A stretch of DNA of 35,211 bases from Clostridiales bacterium (GTDB lineage Bacteria; Bacillota; Clostridia; Oscillospirales; Oscillospiraceae). Shown piece after piece: positions 6,906 through 14,347 of the stretch (the first letter of the stretch is position 1; each line of letters starts with the position of its first letter). The notes under the pieces were generated by a model, which was not told the DNA's origin, made no database searches, and worked only from the letters and a program-made list of their open reading frames with translations. The DNA lies in contig JALFVN010000053.1 of NCBI GenBank assembly GCA_022787565.1, forward strand, positions 1 to 35,211. The letters are read 5' to 3'. Made by a program: the position numbers and the translations under genes.

Positions 6906-7808
6906 ATGCCGACTATAAAGCAGCTCCAATGCTTCCGCAGCATTGCTGCTTCGCAGAATATGAGTGAAACTGCGCTCCAGACCGGTGTTTCGCAGACTGC
7001 CCTGAGCAATTCAATTGCACGGCTTGAAGATGAGCTTGGCGTGAAGCTGTTTGACCGGGTCGGGAAAAAACTCGTTCTGAACGAATACGGAACAGCATAT
7101 CTCAAATATGTCAACATTGCACTTGAGGCGCTTCAGAACGGGCAGACCTTTGTAAACAGCATCAAGCTTTCCAACAGCAACATGAACACGGTTTCCCTTT
7201 ACTCAAACAGCGCCCTTTTCCTGACCCAGCCCATAAATGATTTTCAGAAAGCCCATCCGGAGATCACGGTTTATCAATCCGAGGTCGGTATTTCTCAAAT
7301 GAGAGAGTCTCTTGTGACCGTCTCCAATTCGCTGATCATCACAGGCGAAAGCGATCTTCAGTCCAATAGTCTTGAGCACGAGGTGCTGTATCCCGACAGA
7401 ACCGTTCTCTTTGTTCCCAAAAACCATCATCTGGCCTCCCGTTACAGCGTCAGTCTCAGCGACCTGAAGGACGAAGTTTTCATTATGGTTCCTCCCTGGC
7501 TGGGTTTCCATGAACACTGCGAAAGAATTTTTGCACGCGCCGGCTTTACGCCCAACGTGCTGTGTGAATGCGACGTCCCCATGCGCAAATTTTTCCTGTC
7601 CCGCGGAGAGGGCATAATGCTTGCCTCGCCCACCGTGATTCAATCGGGCTTATTCAACGATGTGGCCGTTCCCGTTTTTCTGACGGATGAATTTGTCCGG
7701 AGAAACCTTTCGGTATTCTGGGCAAAACACCATGTACTTACGCCCTCCGAACTGGTTTTTATTGAATGGCTCAAAACCTTCTTTGACAAGCTTGATTTCC
7801 CCACATAA
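6906..7808 (+). CDS. LysR family transcriptional regulator
   Basis: A 300-residue LTTR. The N-terminal winged HTH spans about residues 1-60 (IKQLQCFRSIAASQNMSETA...TGVSQTALSNSIARLEDELGVKLFDR), followed by a linker helix and a two-lobed periplasmic-binding-like effector domain. Two starts are possible, 6891 and 6906; 6906 is preferred for leader length and because family members usually begin a few residues before the HTH. It lies immediately upstream of, and in the same orientation as, the DUF6282-TctCBA genes but has its own promoter and terminator. A plausible LTTR box is at 8000-8020. It probably senses the carboxylate imported by the transporter, which is inference. The gene and flanks look AT-richer than neighbouring genes, consistent with acquisition by transfer. 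Confidence 0.88.
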   Translation: MPTIKQLQCFRSIAASQNMSETALQTGVSQTALSNSIARLEDELGVKLFDRVGKKLVLNEYGTAYLKYVNIALEALQNGQTFVNSIKLSNSNMNTVSLYSNSALFLTQPINDFQKAHPEITVYQSEVGISQMRESLVTVSNSLIITGESDLQSNSLEHEVLYPDRTVLFVPKNHHLASRYSVSLSDLKDEVFIMVPPWLGFHEHCERIFARAGFTPNVLCECDVPMRKFFLSRGEGIMLASPTVIQSGLFNDVAVPVFLTDEFVRRNLSVFWAKHHVLTPSELVFIEWLKTFFDKLDFPT

Positions 7809-7826
7809 TATACCATAAGATCCTTT

Positions 7827-7860
7827 ATCCCGGCTCATGATATGAGCCGGGATTTTTTTG
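7827..7860 (+). terminator. Intrinsic terminator of the LysR gene
   Basis: ATCCCGGCTCAT (7827-7838) and ATGAGCCGGGAT (7842-7853) form a perfect 12-bp stem with a 3-nt loop, followed by a run of T. Confidence 0.9.
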
Positions 7861-7999
7861 CGCCATATTTTCTTATAACTTTTTTATGATATTTGGCGAG
7901 AAAGCAACATGATTTTGCACGAAAAAATAAGTCAAATTCTATAATAAGTTCCGATTTTTTGTAAGATTTAAGATGGCTTCTTGACAGAATGATAATAAA

Positions 8000-8020
8000 T
8001 TGTTAATTTATGCATAACAA
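8000..8020. promoter_or_regulatory. LysR-type binding box candidate
   Basis: TTGTTA (8000-8005), nine bases, TAACAA (8015-8020): a perfect 6-bp dyad containing the T-N11-A signature (T8004, A8016) of LTTR sites. It lies in the AT-rich 317-bp gap 7809-8125 between the regulator and the operon, about 115 bp before the DUF6282 start. Apart from the terminator and this dyad, I see no other feature in that gap; TTGACA at 7981-7986 has no convincing -10. Confidence 0.45.
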
Positions 8021-8125
8021 AAAAATGATATGTATGGCACCCGTTATACATGGGATATAGATCATTGTTTTGCTTAATTGTTATGTTTCTTCAAAGAAAC
8101 TGCAGGGAAAGAAAGGGGAGTAATA

Positions 8126-9031
8126 ATGATTCCTGCAAAAGAACTGATGAAAGGTGCTGTTGATATGCACCTTCATTCCGGCCCGGCGCTGATCAAGCGC
8201 GGATTTGACCATGTTGAGGTGGTGCGTGCTGCGATCGATGCGGGTATGCGCGCTGTGGTTATCAAAGACCACCACATGCCTGACGGCGGCACTTGCCAGC
8301 TTGTACAGAAATATTTTGTAAAACCCGAAGATAACTTCAATGTTTACGGCAGCATGGCCATGGGCAATCCCCTTGGCGGAGTAAACCCCGCCATAGTCGA
8401 AATTGCCCTTGAATACGATACAAAAGTGTTCTGGATGCCGGTTATGTCCGCCAAATACGGCAGAGATCGCATGGAATGGCTCAAAGAAAACCGGCCTGAG
8501 TACCGACAGGGCGTTCCCGCCGCAAGCAAACAGCTGCAATTTGATCCACCGATGACCATTCTTGATGATTTCGGCAAGCTGCTCCCGGAGGTCTCCACAG
8601 TATGCAGGCTGATCGCAGAAGGGGATGCGGTGCTGGCAACCGGCCATATCAGCAAGGAAGAGACCTACAAGCTGCTGGACGAAGCAGTCAGGCAGGGCTG
8701 TAAAAAGATTGTCATTACCCATGCGGAATATTTCCACGATTTCAGCTACGACGAAATGAGACAGTTCCAGGACGCCGGCTTCTATGTGGAGCATATTTTG
8801 ACAACGCTTTATTCCGGAAAGCAGAGCTATGACGGCCTGTATGAAATGCTGAAGGCCCACGGTGCAAAGAGGACCATCATCAGCTCTGACCTGGGTCAGC
8901 CCGGACGTCCGGCCCCTCCTCAAGGCATCCTCTCCTTCATTGAGGCCATGCAGGAACGCGGAATGGCGGATGAAGATATCCGCCGCATAACCAGTAATAA
9001 CCAGAAGTATCTTCTGGGAATAATAGACTAA
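8126..9031 (+). CDS. DUF6282 family putative metal-dependent hydrolase
   Basis: A 301-residue cytoplasmic protein that I recognise as DUF6282, an amidohydrolase/PHP-like family without an assigned reaction. Candidate metal ligands are DMHLHSGP (HxH at residues 15 and 17), KDHH (47-50), GHIS, THAE and the SSDLGQ aspartate near the C terminus; this HxH...K...H...H...D order resembles the amidohydrolase TIM-barrel. Start 8126 was chosen over 8078 because GGGGAG (8115-8120) precedes it. The tctC gene follows after 20 bp, so the two are almost certainly cotranscribed. The likely job is hydrolysis of the imported acid or a derivative, such as a lactone or amide; that is inference from context. Confidence 0.78.
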   Translation: MIPAKELMKGAVDMHLHSGPALIKRGFDHVEVVRAAIDAGMRAVVIKDHHMPDGGTCQLVQKYFVKPEDNFNVYGSMAMGNPLGGVNPAIVEIALEYDTKVFWMPVMSAKYGRDRMEWLKENRPEYRQGVPAASKQLQFDPPMTILDDFGKLLPEVSTVCRLIAEGDAVLATGHISKEETYKLLDEAVRQGCKKIVITHAEYFHDFSYDEMRQFQDAGFYVEHILTTLYSGKQSYDGLYEMLKAHGAKRTIISSDLGQPGRPAPPQGILSFIEAMQERGMADEDIRRITSNNQKYLLGIID

Positions 9032-9051
9032 AACAGAAAGGACTTGCAACC

Positions 9052-10092
9052 ATGAAAAAATTTCTTGCCCTGCTCCTTGCGGCAGTAATGGTATGTGCTC
9101 TCTGCGCATGCGGCAATACTGCTGCTACCACCTCGCCGGCTCCCGAAGCAACTCCGGCTCCCGAAGCAGCTCCGGCTGCCGAGCCTGAAGCCGCGGAGAC
9201 CCCCGCGCCGCTCGATTATCCCACCAAGACCGTCACCATTATCTGCCCCTATTCCGCAGGCGGCGGCACAGACCTTCTGGCCCGCGCAATCGCGGACTAT
9301 GTCGGCGCCAAGTGGGGCGTTTCCGTCATCGTTGAAGACCAGACCGGCGGCGGCGGTGCAGTCGGCATGTCGGCCTGCGCAAACGCGGATAACGATGGCT
9401 ACACCGTCATTCTGACCGCACTTGCCGCGGCTACCATCACCCCGATCCTCAATGATGTTGGCTATACCAATGAGAACTTCGCTCCCATCTGCCAGGTCAC
9501 CGAGATGGTCACCGCGCTCTGCGTCAACTCCTCCAGCGGCATCACCTCCATTGAAGAGCTGATCGAGGCCGGATCAGCTAATCCCGGTGCCATGACCTAT
9601 GGTACTACCGGTGCTACATCCTTCCAGAATATCCTCATGCAGACCTTAATGGAGGACGCCGGCGTCCCCGACGCCTTCTCCCATGTTCCCTTTGACGGCG
9701 GCGCTGCGGCAATCACCGCCACTGTCGGTAAACAGACTGACATCGTTGTTGCTATGGTCCCTGACCTTCTCCCGTATATTGAGTCCGGCGACCTGACCCC
9801 GCTGATCGTTTTCAAATCTGAACGGGATGAATCTCTCCCCGAGGTCCCTTGCGCCGGTGAGCTGGGTTATTCCTCTTCTACCACCACAACCTGGTACGGT
9901 TTTGCAGCGCCTGCAGGAACGCCCGAAGCCATTCTGGATTTCTGGTCTGACGAGGTTGGTACTGCTCTTGCCGATCCTGCCCTGGTAGAGATTCTCTCCA
10001 ACATTAACCAGACGCCGATCTATAAGGATCGTGAGACCTTTACCGAGCTTTACAACAATACTTACGCACAGAATCTGGCCGTTCTCGGATAA
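9052..10092 (+). CDS. Tripartite tricarboxylate transporter substrate-binding lipoprotein (TctC/Bug family)
   Basis: A 346-residue extracytoplasmic binding protein that captures a carboxylate and delivers it to the TctAB membrane pair. The signal sequence MKKFLALLLAAVMVCALCAC has a lipobox LCA-C with lipidated Cys20. A Pro/Ala/Glu linker (about residues 23-58) follows, encoded by 18-bp repeats. The mature domain begins YPTKTVTIICPYSAGGGTDLLARAIADY, the classic TctC/Bug start, and contains GGGGAVGMSA and the FDGGAAAITATVGKQTD region. Bug proteins bind citrate, dicarboxylates, nicotinate or aromatic acids, so the ligand cannot be named. RBS AGAAAGGA lies upstream. It is second in the DUF6282-tctC-tctB-tctA operon. 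Confidence 0.92.
   Translation: MKKFLALLLAAVMVCALCACGNTAATTSPAPEATPAPEAAPAAEPEAAETPAPLDYPTKTVTIICPYSAGGGTDLLARAIADYVGAKWGVSVIVEDQTGGGGAVGMSACANADNDGYTVILTALAAATITPILNDVGYTNENFAPICQVTEMVTALCVNSSSGITSIEELIEAGSANPGAMTYGTTGATSFQNILMQTLMEDAGVPDAFSHVPFDGGAAAITATVGKQTDIVVAMVPDLLPYIESGDLTPLIVFKSERDESLPEVPCAGELGYSSSTTTTWYGFAAPAGTPEAILDFWSDEVGTALADPALVEILSNINQTPIYKDRETFTELYNNTYAQNLAVLG
9136..9168 (+). repeat. 18-bp tandem repeat in the TctC linker
   Basis: CCGGCTCCCGAAGCA occurs at 9136-9150 and 9154-9168, period 18 bp, and decays further downstream. It encodes the APEATPAPEAAP-type surface linker between lipid anchor and binding domain; slippage could vary linker length. Confidence 0.75.
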
Positions 10093-10135
10093 GATTTCCT
10101 TCTGCGGCACTCGTTGATACTTTTGGAGAAAACGC

Positions 10136-10615
10136 ATGAAAAAGAAGACTATTGAAAACATCATCGCAGCTGCAGCCTTTTTGGTCCTGGGTGTTTTTTG
10201 GTATGCAAAAAGTCTGACCATAAAACTGACATCTGCGGCAGCTTCACTTGGCGGAACGCCGAGAACAATACCTCAAATTATTTCGGTTTTATTGATTTTG
10301 GTCTCTGCCGTTTTGATTATCGAAACCGTGATCTGCGAAAGGAAAGAACGGAAAACAGCCGCAGCAGGAAGTGAACCCGCGCCCAAGGAACCTCTCAAAA
10401 GGTTCCTTGGGGTTGCTGTTGTTCTTGCGGCCGCGATCCTTTACTGTCTCTTCATCGATACGATCACCTATCTGCCGGCATCGATAGTCCTGATGGCTAT
10501 TGTCGCCTGGTGCTTTGAAATAAGGAAACCCCTGCCCCTTATTTTGTTGACAGTCCTTACCCCGACTATTCTGTACGTGGTGTTCCGGTATCTGCTGTCA
10601 GTCCCGCTGCCTTGA
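10136..10615 (+). CDS. Tripartite tricarboxylate transporter small membrane subunit (TctB)
   Basis: A 159-residue membrane protein with about four hydrophobic segments: residues 8-22, 41-62 (IPQIISVLLILVSAVLIIE), a split pair near 92-125 and a final one near 130-155. A charged cytoplasmic stretch (CERKERKTAAAGSEPAPKE) separates TM2 from TM3. This is the TctB layout; the subunit is poorly conserved and is recognised mainly from size, topology and position between tctC and tctA. A GGAG site lies at about -10. The tctA ATG follows 15 bp after its stop. Confidence 0.85.
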   Translation: MKKKTIENIIAAAAFLVLGVFWYAKSLTIKLTSAAASLGGTPRTIPQIISVLLILVSAVLIIETVICERKERKTAAAGSEPAPKEPLKRFLGVAVVLAAAILYCLFIDTITYLPASIVLMAIVAWCFEIRKPLPLILLTVLTPTILYVVFRYLLSVPLP

Positions 10616-10630
10616 AAACAGGAGGAAGAA

Positions 10631-12121
10631 ATGTCTGTTATATTGACTTATTTATCGTGGAACAACCTGCTTTGGAATCTGCTCGGCGTTGCAATTGGAA
10701 TTGTTTTCGGCGCAATCCCGGGGCTTACTGCAACAATGGGCGTCGCCTTGTTCCTCCCGTTTACGTTCAAAATGGAAGTGGTCGAATCCTTTGCGCTGCT
10801 GCTTGGTATATACTGTGGAGGCACCTACGGCGGCTCCATCACGGCAGTACTGATTCGCACCCCCGGCTCCCCAGCCTCTGCTGCCACCGTACTTGACGGA
10901 TATCCGATGGCTAAAAGAGGGGAGGCCGGAAAGGCTCTGACCTGGTGCATTACGGCCTCCATGATCGGCGGACTGATCAGCTGCCTGTTTCTTATTTTCT
11001 TCTCTGACAAGATCGCGTCCTGGGCGCTGAGCTTCGGCCCATCGGAGTATTTTGCCATCGGGGTCTTCGGTTTAAGTATTGTGGCGAGCTTGTCCGGAAA
11101 GAATTTGAAAAAAGGGATACTCATGGCCTGTCTCGGTCTGCTTGTGACCACGATCGGCCTTGATCCCATCACAGGTACGGTCCGCTTCACCTTCGGCAAC
11201 CCCAAATTGTCCGGCGGTATCAGTTTTGTGCCCGTACTGATCGGCGTTTTTGCCATCTCAGAGGTCCTGACAAACCTTGAGGGACTCCACAAGCCTCACG
11301 CTGAGGAGGAGCGGATAAGCAATGTTTCAAACTCCCGCCTGAGTTGGGCAGAGTTCAAGGGCCAGATCGTAAACCTTCTGCGTTCTTCTCTGATCGGCAC
11401 ATTCATCGGTATCATTCCCGCTACCGGTTCGGGAATTGCCGGTTGGATAAGTTATAATACCGCAAAAAATTCCAGCAAGGATCCTGACAGTTTCGGTACC
11501 GGGACTCCGGCAGGTATTGTCGCTTCCGAGGCCGCCAACAACGCTGTAACCGGCGGTGCACTCATACCGCTGCTTACACTGGGTATTCCCGGCGACGTTG
11601 TCACAGCGATCATGCTCGGCGCCCTGATGCTTCAGGGCCTTACTCCGGGCCCGAGTCTCTTTACGAAAAATCCGGATGTGATTTTCGGCATTTATGTGAT
11701 GCTTCTTGTCGCCAACATTTTTATGTACCTGCTGGGCAGGCTTGGCGTGAAAGCTTTTGCCAAGGCGCTGGAGGTTCCCATGAATATCCTCATGTCTGTT
11801 GTTTTCCTGCTGTGCATGATCGGGTCCTTCAGTGTTGCCAACCGCACGCTGGATATGCTCTTTGCCGTGATATTCGGCATTATCGGGTACCTTTTACGCA
11901 AGCTTGACTATCCGATGCCTCCCCTGCTGCTTGGCATGGTCCTCGGTGGAACCATTGAGGCAAATTACCGACGAGCCATGATCATCTCCCAGGGAAGTCT
12001 GTCCATATTTGTAACCCGGCCCATTACGCTGGTCTTTCTTCTGCTTGCCGTCTTTATGTGCATCTATCCGTCCATGCAGAAGGCCATACAGAAAAAGAAA
12101 GCGGAAAAAAATCATCCATAA
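10631..12121 (+). CDS. Tripartite tricarboxylate transporter large membrane subunit (TctA)
   Basis: The 496-residue permease of the TTT family, with about ten to twelve transmembrane helices, which moves the carboxylate using an ion gradient. The N-terminal IVFGAIPGLTATMGVALFLPFTF and the later GIIPATGSGIAGWISYNTAK and EAANNAVTGGALIPLLTLGIPGD are the two signature regions of TctA. Length is normal (about 500). AGGAGGA precedes the ATG. It is the last gene of the operon and is followed by a 15-bp perfect hairpin terminator. Family assignment is certain; the transported compound is unknown. Confidence 0.94.
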   Translation: MSVILTYLSWNNLLWNLLGVAIGIVFGAIPGLTATMGVALFLPFTFKMEVVESFALLLGIYCGGTYGGSITAVLIRTPGSPASAATVLDGYPMAKRGEAGKALTWCITASMIGGLISCLFLIFFSDKIASWALSFGPSEYFAIGVFGLSIVASLSGKNLKKGILMACLGLLVTTIGLDPITGTVRFTFGNPKLSGGISFVPVLIGVFAISEVLTNLEGLHKPHAEEERISNVSNSRLSWAEFKGQIVNLLRSSLIGTFIGIIPATGSGIAGWISYNTAKNSSKDPDSFGTGTPAGIVASEAANNAVTGGALIPLLTLGIPGDVVTAIMLGALMLQGLTPGPSLFTKNPDVIFGIYVMLLVANIFMYLLGRLGVKAFAKALEVPMNILMSVVFLLCMIGSFSVANRTLDMLFAVIFGIIGYLLRKLDYPMPPLLLGMVLGGTIEANYRRAMIISQGSLSIFVTRPITLVFLLLAVFMCIYPSMQKAIQKKKAEKNHP

Positions 12122-12137
12122 TTATTTGTGCAAAAAT

Positions 12138-12186
12138 AAGAAACTGACTGAGGTGAAATATTGCTCAGTCAGTTTCTTGTTTTTCT
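12138..12186 (+). terminator. Intrinsic terminator of the TTT operon
   Basis: AAGAAACTGACTGAG (12138-12152) and CTCAGTCAGTTTCTT (12164-12178) form a perfect 15-bp stem followed by GTTTTTCTT. Confidence 0.9.
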
Positions 12187-12201
12187 TACCCATCTCATCA
12201 T

Positions 12202-12249
12202 AAATGCTCCCTTGATCCGAAGCGTTAAGCTCTGATCAGGGGAGCATTT
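12202..12249. terminator. Hairpin between convergent operons (terminator of the K+ operon)
   Basis: AAATGCTCCCTTGATC (12202-12217) pairs with GATCAGGGGAGCATTT (12234-12249), 16 bp with one G/T wobble. It lies just beyond the ktrA stop on the minus strand; T runs are modest on both sides, so it is probably a back-up or bidirectional terminator. Confidence 0.6.
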
Positions 12250-12310
12250 CTGTTTGTCAAGGCGGAACAGGCGTATTCATAAAGTGTCCGCCCTTAATGG
12301 GAAAGGGGCA

Positions 12311-12964
12311 TCAGTGGAGAAACTTCTGTATATCCCTGTCAGAGGCCATGACCAGCACTCTTTCGCCGTTTACGAATACATGGTCGCCGCCGGAGAGGGG
12401 CGCCACAACGCCGTTTTGCTTGGTGGCCAGGATGTTGATATTGTGCTTTTTCCGCACTTCCAGTTCAACAGCTGTCCTGCCCACCCAGTGCTGAGGCACG
12501 CTGATCTCATAAATGGCATAGTTGTTGGCCAGGGGCATGTAATCGAAGATGCTGTCGTCGCTGTAGGTGACGGCGGCCCAGTTTGCCATCTGCTTTTCCA
12601 GGTACACCACATCATCCGCGCCGTTACGCAGAAGGAATTTGGCGTGGCTGTCCTGGGTGGCCCGGGAGAGGACAAAGCGGGCGCCGTTGTCTTTCAGCAG
12701 GGCGGTGGTCTCCAGCGAGCTCTGGAAATCGTCGGCAATGGCCACAATGCAGAGGTCAAAATTCCGCACGCCCAAAGACTCGATAAAGCGTTCGTTGGTG
12801 CTGTCTCCGATCTGGGCATTGGTCACATAGTCCAGCACCGCGTTTACCTTGTTTTCATCCTTGTCTATGGCCAGAACCTCATGGTTCAGCTGGTGAAATT
12901 TCAGTGCCAGATGGCGGCCGAAGCGGCCAAGACCGATGAGCAGAATGGATTTTGTTGTTTTCAT
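12311..12964 (-). CDS. ktrA: K+ uptake regulatory subunit, single RCK (KtrA-like TrkA family)
   Basis: A 217-residue cytoplasmic RCK protein that forms a ring under a KtrB channel and gates it with ATP/ADP or c-di-AMP. The N-terminal Rossmann domain shows SILLIGLGRFGRHLA (GxGxxG), then DKDENKV with the acidic residue of the nucleotide ribose site. The C-terminal RCK_C part runs from about residue 130 (NYAIYEISVPQHWVGRTAVEL) to GERVLVMASDRDIQKFL. Start 12964 is chosen because AAGGAGG lies 5-11 bp upstream. It is the last gene of the four-gene potassium operon and lies 25 bp after ktrB, its evident partner. Confidence 0.9.
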   Translation of the reverse strand: MKTTKSILLIGLGRFGRHLALKFHQLNHEVLAIDKDENKVNAVLDYVTNAQIGDSTNERFIESLGVRNFDLCIVAIADDFQSSLETTALLKDNGARFVLSRATQDSHAKFLLRNGADDVVYLEKQMANWAAVTYSDDSIFDYMPLANNYAIYEISVPQHWVGRTAVELEVRKKHNINILATKQNGVVAPLSGGDHVFVNGERVLVMASDRDIQKFLH

Positions 12965-12989
12965 TTTTCCTCCTTGCATTTATACAGGC

Positions 12990-14330
12990 TCAGCCCACGG
13001 TCACCCGCCCCATGGGCAGTCTTGCTCCGGTGGGGCCGTCGCCGGTGGATACGGCATAAATCAGCGTCAGTCCGCCTACGCGCCCGAAGAACATGAGCAG
13101 GATGAGCAGCAGATGAGATACTGTGGAAAGCTGGGCGGTTATCCCCAGGGAAAGGCCCACCGTGGCCACGGCGGAGGCCGCCTCAAACAGGGCCGGCATC
13201 AGCCCTACGCCGTCGATACAGCAGATGGCGATCCCTACACCCACAAAAAGCAGAATGTACAGCATGAACACCGCGGCGGCATTCCGGATGGACTGGTCCG
13301 GTATCCGGCGGCCAAAGGCCTCGGCGCTCTCCCGTCCACGGTAAGCAGCACGGACACAGAGCAGCAGCACCGCGATGGTGGTCATTTTAAAGCCGCCGGC
13401 AGTAGAGCCGGGGGCGCCGCCGATCAGCATCAGACAGAGCATTACCAGCTTTCCCGCGCCGCTCATTGCGTTCAGGTCCACCGTATTAAAGCCCGCCGTT
13501 CTGGGGGTCACGGTCTGGAACAGGGCGGCAAGGATCCGCTGTCCCAGGCTCAGCTCCGCCCACTGGGGAAGGGCAAACTCATAAAAGAACATGAAGCTGA
13601 AGCCGCCCAGCACAAGGATCAGGGAAGTGACCAGAATGATTTTGCTCTGCTGGCTGTATCGGTTTATCCGCAGGCCGTGTTCTTTCACATCATTCCAGGT
13701 GCCAAAGCCGATACCGCCGATCAGAATGACAAGCACCAGCGTGATGTTCACCATCGGGTCCCCGGTAAAGGCAGTCAGGGAGGAGCAGGGTTCCCTGACG
13801 CCCATCAGATCAAAGCCCGCGTTGCAGAAGGCGGAAATGGAGTGAAACAGGGCATACCACAGCCCTTTTCCCCCATTCAGGGCGCTGCAGAAGCTGGGCG
13901 CCAGCAGAGCCGCCCCGGCAAGCTCTACCGCCAGGGTAACTTTCAGAATCATGCCCGTCATACGGACAATACCGCCCACCTGAGGCGCGGAGATGGACTC
14001 CTGCATCACCCAGCGCTCCTTCAGGCCGATTTTCCGGCCGGAAAAGATGCTGATAATCACGGCCATGGTCACGATGCCCATTCCGCCCACCTGGATCAGA
14101 CACAGGATGACAATCTGCCCGAACAGAGTCCAGTATTGGGCCGTGTCCTGCAAGACCAGGCCGGTGACGCAGGAAGCGGAGGTAGCGGTAAAGAGGGCAG
14201 TCTCCAAATCCGCTCCCCTGCCGTCTCTGGTGGCGAAGGGCAGCATCAGCAGCAGCGTGCCCAGCAATATCATGGCAAAAAAGCTCAGCGGAATGATCCG
14301 GGAGGGGGATAGCTGTCTGTTTTTTTTCAC
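12990..14330 (-). CDS. ktrB: K+ channel subunit KtrB (TrkH/Ktr superfamily)
   Basis: A 446-residue membrane protein with four M1-P-M2 repeats. The four selectivity-filter loops are visible, each with the central Gly: SASCVTGL, FCNAGFDL, PRTAGFNT and AVATVGLS. Together with KtrA it forms a Na+- or nucleotide-gated K+ uptake system. The frame opens at a TTG at 14351, but the preferred start is the GTG at 14330, with AAAGGAG about 6 bp upstream and 17 bp after the trkH stop. Helices dominate from the LSPSRIIPLSFFAMILLG segment onwards. It is a shorter, KtrB-type sequence, clearly different from the upstream TrkH, so the two are not recent duplicates. Confidence 0.9.
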   Translation of the reverse strand: MKKNRQLSPSRIIPLSFFAMILLGTLLLMLPFATRDGRGADLETALFTATSASCVTGLVLQDTAQYWTLFGQIVILCLIQVGGMGIVTMAVIISIFSGRKIGLKERWVMQESISAPQVGGIVRMTGMILKVTLAVELAGAALLAPSFCSALNGGKGLWYALFHSISAFCNAGFDLMGVREPCSSLTAFTGDPMVNITLVLVILIGGIGFGTWNDVKEHGLRINRYSQQSKIILVTSLILVLGGFSFMFFYEFALPQWAELSLGQRILAALFQTVTPRTAGFNTVDLNAMSGAGKLVMLCLMLIGGAPGSTAGGFKMTTIAVLLLCVRAAYRGRESAEAFGRRIPDQSIRNAAAVFMLYILLFVGVGIAICCIDGVGLMPALFEAASAVATVGLSLGITAQLSTVSHLLLILLMFFGRVGGLTLIYAVSTGDGPTGARLPMGRVTVG

Positions 14331-14347
14331 ACTTGGCTCCTTTGATT

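Noticed and set aside
12936-14312. A 458-codon plus-strand open frame opposite ktrB
   Set aside because: Antisense of KtrB, with Gln/His-rich composition typical of reverse frames in GC-rich genes.
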